Shown in pieces: positions 45,880 to 60,897 of a stretch of DNA of 64,000 nucleotides. The DNA is from Adiantum capillus-veneris (taxonomy: Eukaryota; Streptophyta; Polypodiopsida; Polypodiales; Pteridaceae). Where the stretch lies: the NCBI GenBank assembly GCA_014529385.2, contig CM043967.1, positions 84,822,278-84,886,277 on the forward strand. Reading direction: 5' to 3'. Made by a program: the position numbers and the translations under genes. The notes beneath the pieces were generated by a model. It was not told where the DNA came from and did no database searches. It was given only the letters and a program-made list of their open reading frames with translations. Position 1 is the stretch's first letter. Every line of letters starts with the position of its first letter.

Positions 45880-46415
45880 TCATGGAGGTCTACGCCATCC
45901 ATAATTAACTAGCAATCCATCACCAGCACGTAATGATTTAATAGCATGGACAACTATATATCTTGGTACATCCCTACCCATATGGCATGGTTCATGACTA
46001 TTCTCGCACTCCACAAACATGCAATTGGTTCTTGCACTTCTCCCTCGACTATTATTGATTATACCTGCTATGTTTCCTTGAGAGTAAGGTCTTCCATCAA
46101 CATAGAGTCTTTGGCCTTTTGCATGTGTAATCCCTCTAGCAGAAAGAGAGGCTGGATTGAGACATAATCCATAAGTAGTCATGCTCTGGATGTAGCGAGT
46201 AAGCTGTTGCCATGGACCCCATCTATATATAGGTCAACAAAAAGACATAATGGTGATCTCTGAATGAGGGGGCACATGAAAATCTTGTGCAATAAAGAGG
46301 CCTTGTCCCGCTCCATTGATGGTGGATGGAGCAATCATGTAGTGATTGCCCCAAAAGCCAAAATCCACTCCATCTGAAGGAAGTGGTCCTCCCTGCCAGC
46401 CTCCGTATCATCTAC
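45880..46415 (-). pseudogene. SET-domain protein frame, upstream of the Tnp2 relic
   Basis: One minus-strand frame from about 46415 to 45880, interrupted by one TGA near 46238. It has GGWQGG, then IAPSTINGAGQGLFIAQDF (SET motif GxGxGLFA), a middle TRYIQSMTTYGL, then AGIINNSRGRSARTNC (position of the NHxCxPN motif, with NN-S for NH-S), and GDGLLVNYGW (the ELxxDYG terminus). The order and spacing fit a SET methyltransferase, which modifies lysines on histones or other proteins. The Asn-His pair and Cys are altered, so activity is doubtful. It lies about 190 bp upstream of the Tnp2 N-terminus on the same strand. Confidence 0.65.
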
Positions 46416-46689
46416 AGTCGTAGGTCTGAGTAGATCCTGTAAATGAGTAGGCAACGGATGATATCCACCCATCTCAGCCTCCAATGGAGGAGGTAGAGGA
46501 TGTCAAGAAACCTCAAGCTGCAAACAACTGACAAATGACCTATCCGTGCCGTGTGCAAGAGACATGTGCACCACTGGTAGTAAAGTCATCCTCGTCATCA
46601 AGTGAAGATACCTACATGTATAATCGAGTTACATTATATATATCAATCTTTGATTTTTAAAATTCCAATATCAAACAAAGGGAGATCAG

Positions 46690-46875
46690 AAATATATCAC
46701 AGGTTGATATCTCTCCTCAGGTGGTGGTGCTTGCTCAAAAGTACCATAAGTCATCTGATGTGAAAAGCACTCCCGTCGTGGCCTGCGACACGTGCCATAA
46801 CAATGAGCACACCATCATATAATAGGCTTATCGTAGTAGAAATCATTGTAAACAGGTTCATGTGCAGTATAATTA
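46690..46875 (-). pseudogene. Cys-rich N-terminal piece, possible exon 1 of the SET gene
   Basis: Minus-strand frame with HEPVYNDFYYDK, one TGA, then WCAHCYGTCRRPRREC (closely spaced Cys, zinc-binding in appearance) and QAPPPEERYQP. Further down the same strand, an intron-like stretch ends in TACATGTAG before an acidic piece (SSLDDEDDFTTSG), then the Pro-rich lead into the SET frame. This suggests a spliced gene of about 300 residues ending in SET. The exon borders are inferred. Confidence 0.45.
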
Positions 46876-47227
46876 GCTATTGTGAAGGCTATGAGCCATG
46901 ATGATACTCCGATGGAGGAAAAATACATGCAAGAGGTTCTCCACTTAATGTCCTATTCAAGGTCTTATGTGAGTTCATGCATCCAGGCTATTTCCAAGCG
47001 TGTGAGTAAGACTCATGGCTGGATTGTCGCCATCAAAGCCCTAATGCTTTCCCATCGCCTGTTGAGAGATGGAGATTCTGCTTTTGAATAAGAGCTTACA
47101 CTCTCTGGAAACGGGGTTTGCGTGTCCTGAATGCTTCAGATTTTTGAGATGAGGCTCATTCAAATGGTTGGGATTTTTTTGCATTTATTCATGCTTATGG
47201 CCTCTACTTAGATGAGCGTCTGGATTG
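46868..47227 (+). pseudogene. ANTH-domain clathrin assembly protein fragment (AP180/CALM-like)
   Basis: The plus-strand frame reads VKAMSHDDTPMEEKYMQEVL, then SYVSSCIQAISKRVSKTHGW, then IKALMLSHRLLRDGDSAFE, the highly conserved ANTH phosphoinositide-binding segment. After TAA and a shift, NGVCVLNASDF, then SNGWDFFAFIHAYGLYLDERLD continues it. The region codes about 115 residues of the usual ~280-residue ANTH domain and shows two stops and a shift, so it is dead. It abuts the minus-strand Cys-rich frame at about 46870, where two unrelated blocks were joined. Absence of a visible intron suggests a retrocopy or a single-exon fragment. Confidence 0.8.
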
Positions 47228-47334
47228 CAACTCAATCAGTTCATTTGCATCTTGGCAAAAGACACATCTAGCATACCTTGGGTCTATGTGTCACACATAC
47301 ACAATGTCTTTATTTTGTATATAATTACCAATAT

Positions 47335-48140
47335 AGTCTCAATTGTCACATGGTCATATGGCTTGACCGGGTGTGCCATCTTGAGCTATCGATTTTTACC
47401 TTCAGCTGTTCTAGCTATCCATATGGCTTGACCGGGTCTCTTGAGCTATCCATTCTTACCAAATGTGTAGTTGTGTCTCTTTTTACGATAAAAAAAGAGT
47501 TAAAGTTTTTAAGACTATTAGCTTTTTTCCCATGTAGTTACAAATTCTATAGTCTCAATTTCCCACATGGTCATATGGCTTGATTGGGTGTGTTATCTTG
47601 AGCTATAGTTTCTTGCCAAGACACGTCTAGCATACCTTGGGTCTATGTGTCGCACATACACAATGTTTTTATTTTGTATATAATTACAAATATAGTCTCA
47701 ATTTGTCACATGGTCATATGGCTTGACCGGGTGTGCCATCTTGAGCTATCGGTTTTCACCTTCAGTTCTTCTAGTTTCCAAAGTGAAATATGGTATACCA
47801 ATGTCACATTAGGTTAATGCAGGATCTTTGATGCAAATATAGTCTCAATTTGTCACATGGTCATATGGATTGACCCGGTGTGCCATCTTGAGCTATCGAT
47901 TTTCACCTTCAGTTCTTCTAGTTTTCAAAGTGAAATATGGTATACCAATGTGTCACATTAGGTTAATGCAAGAGCTTTGATGCAAATATAGTCTCAATTT
48001 GTCACATGGTCATATGGCTTGACCAGGTGTGCCATCTTGAGCTATCGATTTTCACCTTTAGTTCTTCTAGTTTTCAAAGTGAAATATGGTATACCAATGT
48101 GTCACATTAGGTTAATGCAGGAGCTTTGATGTGATAGTTT
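47335..48140 (+). repeat. tandem repeats after the ANTH pseudogene
   Basis: A ~150-bp unit (TAGTCTCAATTTGTCACATGG ... TGCAGGAGCTTTGATGCAAATA) repeats at about 47693, 47838 and 47988, nearly identical. Degenerate copies of the CACATGGTCATATGGCTTGACCGGG core lie at 47340-47460 and 47560. A flanking TTGGGTCTATGTGTC... segment is also repeated (47270 and 47640). Confidence 0.85.
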
Positions 48141-52650
<4,510 letters not shown>

Positions 52651-52659
52651 AGAACGAGA

Positions 52660-52852
52660 CATTCTAAAGCTTGAGAATCATTTGTTATGTCAATAAGTTT
52701 CTTCTATAAGAAAACAACTTGAAGAAGGCAAGGAGGCCATGAAGAAATTGCAAAACCAAGAAGAAAAAAAACCAAATCAAAGATTCAACAAAGAGAAAGA
52801 TGACTTAAGAACATTGAGAATCTTAAACGAGGAGATGGAGGCTGCAGCATAA
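52660..52852 (+). pseudogene. coiled-coil exon relic
   Basis: The frame reads AVERDILKLENHLLCQ, stop, then SSIRKQLEEGKEAMKKLQNQ, then KEKDDLRTLRILNEEMEAAA, and ends. The heptad-like spacing of Leu and Glu/Lys indicates a coiled coil. Family unknown. The 3' end is repeated about 150 bp downstream (52961-53045). Confidence 0.35.
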
Positions 52853-53360
52853 GAAAAATGTGCTTATGGTTATGGATTTCTTTGTCTTTTTTTTTTTTTC
52901 TTATGTCTATGAATTGTTTGGTCTTTGCATAAGCTTTTTTTTAGGCTTTTGCTTATGGCATGGACATTGAGAGTCTTAAACAAAGAGGTGGAGGTTGCAT
53001 CAAAAGAAGAATCAAGCAGCTTTGTAAGAAAAATGTGCTTATGCTTATGTCTTTCTTTATCCTTTTTTTTTTTTACGCTTATGTTTGTTGGCTGGTCTTT
53101 TCTTGTAATTTATTTTTTGTGCTTAAGATTTTTTCTTATGTCCTTAACTCTTTGCATAAGCTTTTTTTTTCTTATGCCTTAAGTATGTGTCTTTTCTTTT
53201 CTTTTCTTTTCTTTTTTTGGGACATACGCATGTGTTTATATTACATCTTTTGCTAATATCTTTGAGCTTTTGCTTATGTGTTTAGAAAAGTTCTTTTCTT
53301 ATATCTTTAAACTTTTGCTTATAGTAGCCCTTTACTTATGTTTGTGTGAGGTCTTTTTTT
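52810..53360. repeat. T-rich imperfect repeats and a ~150-bp duplication
   Basis: The block around 52815-52950 recurs at 52965-53100 (shared GAGA-TCTTAAAC, AAAAATGTGCTTATG and CTTATGTCTTT). The rest is poly-T and CTTTT microsatellite DNA (53196-53215). The ORFs in it are low-complexity. Confidence 0.6.
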
Positions 53361-53599
53361 TAACCTATCAGCCAATGATTTTTCTTAGTACCTTGCTTCA
53401 GCTATATTAGGCCCTTTTTTGTGATCACATTGGGATTTTACTTCAACTAGATCATGCAAAAAAGTAACATAGAGGGAAAATTTGGATATTTTTGTGATAT
53501 GGTTCCACTTGTGGTTTCTAGAAATATCATAGATGATAAGATCCAGTGCTAAGACCGCAATCATCACATCCGGAATCACTTATGTGAATCAAGTGGGTT
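53361..53599. other. unassigned spacer left of the second gypsy
   Basis: No LTR end or primer site was found. The left border of the second gypsy-like element, expected here, cannot be recognised. Confidence 0.4.
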
Positions 53600-54376
53600 G
53601 TGAGTCATCTATTGTTTGTTTGGGAAGGCTGTGAGGAAGATATAGATCCTAATATTGCCTATGGGATTGATGCGCTTGAAGAAAATCCACAATACTACAT
53701 GGAGGACTATTGGGGACAAGTCAAACCTGTTTATCAAGTAGTTGCTCTTGCTGCAAGAGACCAAAATATCAATTACACTACCAAGAGACCACCTCTTCAA
53801 TGCAATGATTGTGGAGGTCCACATCGTGTGGTCGAGTGTCCTATTAGGCTACAAAATAATGCCACACTAATACAAACCAATCAAGCGAGCACGTCTACAA
53901 TGCCAATACTCATGTGTAATCGATGTGGCATAAATCATTTGATTGTCCAATGTCTGAATAATCCAAATGCACCGAAGATCGTGTCATTAAACTTGATTGA
54001 GGTTACGAAGGAGCCATCACAAAGTACACTTGTGGTACCAGTAAATGTACTCACACGATTGATGCTCCAAAAACAAAATTATATTCTTGAAGAAAGAGAC
54101 ACGGATTCAATTTCCCAATCTCAAAAGAAGAAGAAAACACGAAGGAAGAGATCACAAAAAGTAGCGAAGTCAGACCCCAGTTCAAAGACCAACATAGGGA
54201 CTGGTGACGACCCTGTATATATGAATGCCGCTGAAGAGGAGACCAAAACGACAACTAGGAAAGAAACCAACAAGGAAGATCGTCATGAGCCACAATGGCC
54301 ACGATCCAAGAAGAAGATAGGAACTTATCCAAACCCTACAGAGGAGATTGAGCGGTCAAGCAATGAAGGATTTTGA
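53600..54376 (+). pseudogene. Gag C-terminus with two zinc knuckles
   Basis: Frame with two CX2CX3HX4C knuckles, CNDCGGPHRVVEC and CNRCGINHLIVQC, spaced by about 35 residues, then a basic KKKKTRRKRSQK region. Spacing of CX2CX3H is one shorter than the standard retroviral knuckle. The N-terminal Gag is missing, so the element or its homologous stretch is truncated at the left. A stop (TAG) ends the frame before the PR region. Confidence 0.65.
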
Positions 54377-54787
54377 TAGAATATACCCAAAGGGATCTGG
54401 AGCCAGCACCTAGGCAGATCTAGATTACAGACACAATGTTCCCTATGCAAAAACAACCTCACCAAGTCCATAGACCCTTAGCCATACCTAGTGCCATTCA
54501 AGAAGAAAGTGACTTACAGTCATGGGAAAGTGGACGCACTCACTTCTTGATGGAAATAATGTTTATGGAGGGACTACCTGACCCTATCGAAGAAATGGAG
54601 ATCCCATATTCCCCACATCAAGGGACTGAAGCCCAAAAGGTGCCGTTAAATATTGCCAAATTGATGGATTTCATGGCTTCAGAGGTTAGAACGACCATCA
54701 TGTCCAAACTATATGGAGACCATGAGCTCTTCTTAGCTCTTTGAGCCTTCCTCAATGGAGACTTGAAGGTTACCACAATTTTCACAG

Positions 54788-55275
54788 ATGGATGGAGCTA
54801 GGGAGATGCCAATAGAGGAGGAACACTTAGATCCACAACCCAACTTAGATGAGAACCTTGTTGTAGAAATACATGTTAACAAGTTGGGACAATACTTTGA
54901 GGGAGATGAATCCAATGCAACCATACCAATCACTACCAAGGGATTAACTGTGAAGGGAATCCTTGATGGTGGCGTTGTGGTTAGCATTGTGACTAAAAAT
55001 TGTTGGGAAAATATGGGAAGACCTCACCTTGGAACCACAACCATAGTAGTAAAGATGGCCAATGGGTCTATTGTTAAACCTATTGGAATGCTATAAGATC
55101 TCAAGATCACGGTCTTTGGACATACAATAAGAATTACCTTCATTGTTATGGATTTCTCCAAGCACACTATGGCATCTGAGATGATCTTAGGACGTCTTTT
55201 CATGAGGGAAGCAAAAATGGTGCATGACTGGTCTGAAAACCATGTCTACTTGCAGTTCCAAGATTCTGTCATTTG
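54788..55275 (+). pseudogene. retropepsin-like protease 1, upstream of RT
   Basis: KGILDGGVVVSIVTKNCW carries the plant LTR-element variant of the active site (ILDGGxxVxIxT). The next piece is ITVFGHTIRITFIVMD, then a C-terminal ILGRLFMREAKMVHDW (ILGRPWLRDAKVVHDW type). One TAA near 55094 cuts it. The order is the usual place between Gag and RT, separated from RT by a ~200-residue acidic linker (55277-55885). Confidence 0.75.
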
Positions 55276-55276
55276 A

Positions 55277-55885
55277 GTGGATCTTGTAACTGGTCGGGCA
55301 CACTCTTGTGAAAACAGGTTTATGATTGATCATAGATCTAACACCACAGTTCACTCGGCCCCATTGCAATATTGTTACACATGTAAAGCATACACTGATG
55401 TTGGGGAAGATTCTCCTTATATGGATGTACTACCTGGGATGACTGAGTCAGACAATGTGGATTGGGTCCACCTAGCAGCAACCATAGACACTTTGGGAAA
55501 CAGGGGGACGATCAAGGTAACACCTAAGGGGGATGAAATGCCACCACTCATACCCTTAAATATGCTAGAAGCAATGCATATAGCTTTTGATGACCTACAA
55601 GATGAAGGTCTGACTGGCATTGGAACCAGTAGCATCTCACAAGACTATAGCCCACACAATTTGGGGTCAGAATCATCAATTGAAATTGAATCTGAGGACA
55701 AAGAATCTAAGTTAAATCTTAGTGCAAATGTGGGGACAAACCATTCAGGGTCCAATGGTACTCTAGATGACAATCTATACAAGGGAGCAAAAGACACAAG
55801 TAGCGATTCATCTAGTGACTCTTCACTAGAGATCGGCCGTAATCAAAAATTAGACAAGAAGAGTAAGAAATATAAGAGGCGATGA
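55277..55885 (+). pseudogene. acidic linker region between PR and RT
   Basis: Open frame of about 200 codons, rich in Asp, Ser and Glu near its end, with a basic KKSKKYKRR terminus. No enzyme motif. It lies where gypsy elements of this kind have a spacer before RT. Confidence 0.5.
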
Positions 55886-55897
55886 TACCAAGAAAAT

Positions 55898-57136
55898 GTG
55901 CGTGCTAGAATAAATGAAAAGAAATCTACCACAGAATGGCTTAATTATATAGCGGCATGTGATGCTCATCGAAAGTTGGTAGATAATTGGGGTGAATACC
56001 TTCAAAGCGTTATGTGGTGTAGTCCACAACCCATTGACATCGCACAAGTAGAGGCTATAGAGAAGCCAAAGTTGAGCTATACCGTAAGGAGACAACAAAA
56101 TCAAGAGTTAGCTCAACAACAGAAGGAATCAGAAGTGAAATCACAGTCCACAGAACAACAAGACCCCACAGACTTACACCCTGCACCTGAACATTTCAAA
56201 ACCTACACCACAGAGGAACGTAAGATTATGTATACAAAGGCTCAAAGAAAACTATCGATTGGAAGCAATGGAGTCTATGATGGTCCAACGATAGTTAAGG
56301 AAATAGAGTTATCAGACCCAAGAGAAGAGTCCAAACCTGTTTTCATTACCCAAGATCTAAGAGAAACTGAGGAGTGTGAACTTAAAGAACTTATCAAGGA
56401 ATTCAGGGATATATTTTCTTGGACATACCATGATATGAAAGGTGTTCCACCTTCCGTGGTGCAATACACAATTCCCATGAATAGCATGGCTAAACCAGTT
56501 CAACAACGACCCCACCCAATGGATCCTAAATATGCAAAGATCGTTCAAGAAGAGATTGAAAAGCTTGTGAAATGCGGAGTCATATACCCTATTGAGCACT
56601 CAGAATGGGTGTCTCCAATAGTGATTGTGCCAAAAAATAATGGGAAACTCAAAGTGTGCGTGGATCTCAAGAACGTCAATGCCGCCACTCGGAGGGACCA
56701 TTACCCCTTGCCATATTCAGAACATGTGCTTGAAAGAGTTGCAAGGAAGGAAGCTTATAGCTTTTTGGATGGGTACTCTGGCTACAATCAAATCACAATT
56801 GCGCTAGAGGACCAAGCTAAAACAACATTTATAATCAAATTTGGAGTGTTTACATTTCGTGTTATGGCTTTTGGCTTAACTAATTCCCCTGCTACCTTTC
56901 AAGGATTAATAAGCAATGCTTTTAGAGAATATTTGAGGGAGTTTTGCGACGCTTTCTTAGATGACCTTTCTGTTTATTCCTCTTGGGAAGAACATCTATC
57001 ATGCTTACAAAAAGTGTTTGACAAATGCAGATTGTATCACATCTCCTTAAACCATTTCAAATGCCAATTTTGGGTTAAACATGGAGTCATTTTAGGGCAT
57101 ATATTTGAGGGAGTTTTGCGACGCTTTCTTAGATGA
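55898..57136 (+). pseudogene. gypsy reverse transcriptase, disrupted by a tandem duplication
   Basis: The frame shows VKCGVIYPIEHSEWVSPIVI, then KLKVCVDLKNVNAATRRDHY, then YSFLDGYSGYNQI (motif A with Asp present), FRVMAFGLTNSPATFQ, and the catalytic DAFLDDLSVYS. It ends artificially in a 172-bp tandem duplication beginning at 57101, which shifts frame. RT then continues after it. Confidence 0.85.
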
Positions 57137-57276
57137 CCTTTGTGTTTATTCCTCTTGGGAAGAACATCTATCATGCTTACAAAAAGTGTTTGACAAATGC
57201 AGATTGTATCACATCTCCTTAAACCATTTCAAATGCCAATTTTGGGTTAAACATGGCTCCAGTCATTTTAGGGCAT
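56929..57276 (+). repeat. 172-bp tandem duplication in RT
   Basis: Copy 1 (56929-57100) and copy 2 (57101-57276) are nearly identical, differing by a C-to-G change and a 4-base insertion. Each holds the DDLSVYS-to-VKHG region. Two copies of a catalytic part of RT cannot function, so the duplication is a lesion. Confidence 0.9.
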
Positions 57277-58130
57277 AATGTCCAAAAATGGGATTCCATA
57301 GATAAGAGAAAAATTAAAGGCATTGTTGAATTGCCATTACCTACAAACTATAAAGGAATTCAAAGGTTCATGGGCCATGTTGGTTATTAGCGACAGTTTA
57401 TTTTAAACTTTGCTGAGATAGCTCATCTTTACGGTACAAGCTTCTTATTGAGTTCCACTGGACCGCAGAGTGTGACCATGCTTATGAGTCATTGAAAAAG
57501 ACCTTGACTAGCGCTCCTATTCTACAAGTGCCCGATTGGAATGTAATTTTCCATGTGCATATTGATGCATCAAACTTTGCAATTGGGTGTGTCCTAGCTC
57601 AACTAGGAGAACATAAATTAGACTACCCCATTAGCTTTGCAAGTCATCAATTGAATGATGCTAAGAGAAACTACACCACTATAGAGCGAGAAGGTTTAGG
57701 TATGATTTATGCAGTGAAGAAATTTTGCTACTACCTTCTTGCCAACAAGTTTGTTTTCTATGTTGATCATCAAGCCTTGTTGTATCTAGTAAATAAACCT
57801 TGTTCCACGGGAAGAATTACACGATGGTTGTTAATTCTCCTTGAGTTTGATTTTATCGTTGTGGTGAGACCTAGTAAAAGACATTTCATGGCGGATCATT
57901 TGTCTCGCATACCCAATGGTGAAGCCCCTACTGGAGTCAATGATGAGTTGCCCGATACTTCTCTATTCTTAGTCGAAGCCATACCTGAATGGAGTGAGAA
58001 GATTGTGAACTTTCTAGTTAATGGTTTTCCACCCAAAGAGCTTCGTAAGAACATAGCTCAAAAACTGTTAAAAGAATGTGAACCTTATTCTCTCATTGCA
58101 GGAACTCTCTACAAGCTAGGGAAGGAGTGA
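57277..58130 (+). pseudogene. RT thumb and RNase H
   Basis: After frameshifts, the RT thumb continues (NGI-DREKIKGI and QRFMGHVGY-like). The open frame from 57492 gives the RNase H: HIDASNFAIGCVLAQ, then FASHQLNDAKRNYTTIEREG, and YVDHQALLYLVNKP, with the Asp-Glu-Asp pattern. ADHLSRIP at its end leads into the integrase. One of the best conserved stretches of this element. Confidence 0.85.
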
Positions 58131-59431
58131 TATTCTTAGACATTGTGCCTGTGAGGATGAGTATTTATACATATTGCAAGAAGACCACATGGGTATAGCC
58201 GGAGGACATTTCTCAGGGGAACTAACAGCTAGAAAGGTGTTGCAATCAGGCTATTGGTGGCCTACCTTATTCAAAGATGCATTATTTTTTGCAAAAGGAT
58301 GTGATGAATGCCAACATTACAAGATCTCACAATGAAAGGATAAGATGCCCTTACATCCTGTTAAAGTGACACAACCATTTGAAAAATGGGGGTTTGACTT
58401 TGTAGGCCCAATTAGTCGCAGCTCATAGCACTCAATCTCGATATTTTATCATTGCCACTGACTATGTGACAAAGTGGGCGGAAGCTAGGGCGATACGTAA
58501 GACTGACGCAAGGTGAACTGCCAAGTTTCTCTTTGAGAACATTATTACAAGTTTTGGTTGTCCCTTTGAGATTGTGAGTGACAATGGCACTCATTTTATT
58601 AATGGAGTGATAAAAGAACTAACTACCAACTTCATGATAGCTCAGCATAAGTCCACACCTTATTATCCACAAGAAAATTGCCAAGCTGAGAGCACCAACA
58701 AGACCTTAATGTCTATCTTGACCAAAATGGTGGAAGCTCATCGCACAGATTGGGATTTAAATCTGACTTCATCTTTATAGGCTTATCATACTGCATACAA
58801 AGTTGCCATTAACTACACACCTTTTAAGATGGTATATGGCCAAGAAGCAGTTATGCCATGGGAGTTTGTAATTCCTAGTCTGCGCGTAGCTTCACAAGAA
58901 GTTTGGGATGGTAACCCTTTAGTTAAGTGCTTATATATCCTTGAAAGGCTAGATAAAGAAAGGAAATTGGATGTGCAGAACGCACTTGTGGAGAAAGATA
59001 GAAGGAAGAAATGGTTTGACAGACATCTAAAGAACAAGGATATCAATGTTAGTGATAAAGTCCTTATGTATGGAGTGCGTAACAAAAAGAAAAAGTTGAA
59101 ATATACAGAAAAAGGACCATATAGAGTATGTGAAATCACCCCACAAAGGACCATTCGTGTGGAGACTCTTGATGGAGTTGAAACCATTGAATTCCTCAAT
59201 GGGAGCAAATTTAAAAGATACTATGATTCTTTAAGCCAAGAGGAGCTACGTGCCATCCATCAAAAAAGGGCAACCAAGGCACAAATAAAATTGAAGAGGA
59301 TACAAGCTCAAGCTGAGGCTAAAGAGCGACAAAAATGCACAAGACGCCAACAAGAGGCCAACCTTGGAGTTACACATGCATTCCACGTTGAAACAGAGGA
59401 TGATTGGTCAGACTCTAACATACCTCTATGA
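58131..59431 (+). pseudogene. gypsy integrase, with stops
   Basis: The HHCC zinc finger is HMGIAGGHFSGELTA...CDECQHY. The first core Asp is in FEKWGFDFVGP. The next, after stops, is SDNGTHF (58577), and the Glu is in NCQAESTNKT. The C-terminal part (58829-59431) holds MVYGQEAVMPWEFVIPSLR and a basic coil, ending LDGVETIEFLNGSKFKRYY. TAG/TGA in the core region show it is dead. No chromodomain follows. Confidence 0.8.
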
Positions 59432-59767
59432 TATCCTATTGAGCTAAATAGCGCCTATGGAAAAGTGCTATATAACGCTTTATTGGACATGGGTGCTAAG
59501 TATAATCTGTTGTCATATGGAGTATGGTGTCAGTTGGGAAAGCCACCTCTATCTGAGAGTATTATCCAAGTCAAGGGTGTCAACAAGAAAACAACTGTGG
59601 TTTTTGGAATGTGGCACACTTCGGTCAATTATGACAATGGGGTTGTAGCTCAAAACTTTTTGGTCATGCCTGCTGGAACTATGGAGGGAAATATAAACCT
59701 AGGACGCACGTGGATGATAGCCACCAAATGCACTATTGATTGGGAGACTGGGGGTGTCACAACATAG
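59432..59767 (+). pseudogene. retropepsin-like domain 2, downstream of integrase
   Basis: After the integrase, a second retropepsin-like frame reads NALLDMGAKYNLLSYGVWCQ (a DTGA site with Thr to Met) and ends FLVMPAGTME, then LGRTWMIATKCTIDW, the ILGRPWM-type terminus. The hydrophobic flanks and length (about 100 residues) match aspartic proteases of LTR elements, and the domain order is abnormal. The active-site Met makes catalysis doubtful. It may be a duplicated and relocated PR, or a captured cellular retropepsin-like domain. Confidence 0.65.
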
Positions 59768-60107
59768 AAACCAATTCTTAGCTCTGCCACTCAAGCCATA
59801 GTCCTTGAGATATTGCCTCTTAAGGAAATAAAACCCAAAACATTGCATGTCTAGGAGGTTGAATCATATGTCTCCATAGGCCAACTCTCTAGAGCTTCAA
59901 CTGTTGTAGTTGAAATAAAGCTTGAGACACACAAGACCCATCCTAATATAACAAAGAAAACATACAAGTAGGTCCCTAAAGCTTCTTTAGCGAACATAGC
60001 TAGTTCTAAAAGACAGGAGCCTAGTAAGAGACGTCCCACTCTCCCCAAGAAATGTAAAGAAACGTTGCGTTTGATTCCTAAAAAACTATTGGAAGCTCAA
60101 GGCTACT
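59768..60107 (+). other. decayed linker after the second protease
   Basis: Lys-rich pieces (TLPKKCKETLRLIPKKLLEA) in several phases with stops. It connects the second protease to the ORF at 60108. Confidence 0.4.
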
Positions 60108-60557
60108 ATGAAGGAAATGATCAAATCTGGGTGCCAAAACATATTGTGCTCCTGCTTGTCACCTGACCCATGTGAGCCCAATCCCGTAGCTCCAAAACAA
60201 ATTGAAGATCGTGGAAATGAAAAAATCATAGAGTACTACACACCCACTCCAGAGCTAGTTTGGGTACCGAAGAAAGAACGATTTGTTCCACCTAGCTCAG
60301 GAACATGGAAGTCAAATGAAGATTCTTTCTCTTCATGTAGTTCCTATATGGAAATAGAAGCTTCAACACAACCTCCACCTACCATTGTACATATCCATAC
60401 ATACAAGGAAGAGTTTGCAACTCCCGTTATAAGTTCATCACCTACAACAACGTTGCAAATAAAATCATGGGAGAGTATCTTACCACCCTTGCAACTAAAT
60501 GAAATGCATAGGGTGGTCGAAAACTATTGGTTAAAGCCTTCACCCATAACAACTTAG
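60108..60557 (+). CDS. unidentified 3' ORF of the second gypsy-like element
   Basis: Frame of 149 codons with Pro/Ser/Thr-rich sequence and aromatic spots (KIIEYYTPTPELVWVPKK, then PPSSGTW). No known domain. It lies between the second protease and the polypurine tract, where some gypsy groups keep an extra 3' ORF. Function unknown. Confidence 0.4.
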   Translation: MKEMIKSGCQNILCSCLSPDPCEPNPVAPKQIEDRGNEKIIEYYTPTPELVWVPKKERFVPPSSGTWKSNEDSFSSCSSYMEIEASTQPPPTIVHIHTYKEEFATPVISSSPTTTLQIKSWESILPPLQLNEMHRVVENYWLKPSPITT

Positions 60558-60607
60558 AACAATTGGTTCCAAGGTGACGACATCATTCCAAAAGGTATGA
60601 TTTACCC

Positions 60608-60621
60608 AAGGAAGGAGGGAG
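60608..60621 (+). promoter_or_regulatory. polypurine tract and start of presumed 3' LTR
   Basis: AAGGAAGGAGGGAG is a strong polypurine tract. TGTTTGCC starts directly after it (60622). A TATATATAAAG stretch follows near 60705, compatible with a short U3. The LTR end is not located. Confidence 0.65.
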
Positions 60622-60897
60622 TGTTTGCCAATATCCATCATTCACTTGCTTCCCTCTCAACCTTCCTCCCTGACCTCTCAATCTCCCAATCTTAGGGAAT
60701 GTATATATAAAGCCTTATACTCACAAAAACAAGATTAAAAAGTAAAAGAGCAAGAGCCCCCAAACAAAAATCTAGAAACCTACAAGTTCTATACATAGCA
60801 CAAAATCATAAAAACACATTATTCACAAGGGCACGAACTTTTGAAACAAACCTTGTAATAATTGCACTCTAATCATCATCTATCTGTGTGTATAGAT

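Larger units (their letters stand above)
53600..60621 (+). mobile_element. second Ty3/gypsy-like retrotransposon, decayed, 5' part missing
   Basis: Order on the plus strand is Gag zinc knuckles, retropepsin, RT, RNase H, integrase, then a second retropepsin-like domain. No chromodomain, 5' LTR or primer site is found. A polypurine tract and a TGTTTG LTR start end it. Nearly all frames carry stops. It is unrelated to the fresh chromovirus at 28737, with different RT sequence and knuckle spacing. Confidence 0.8.
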
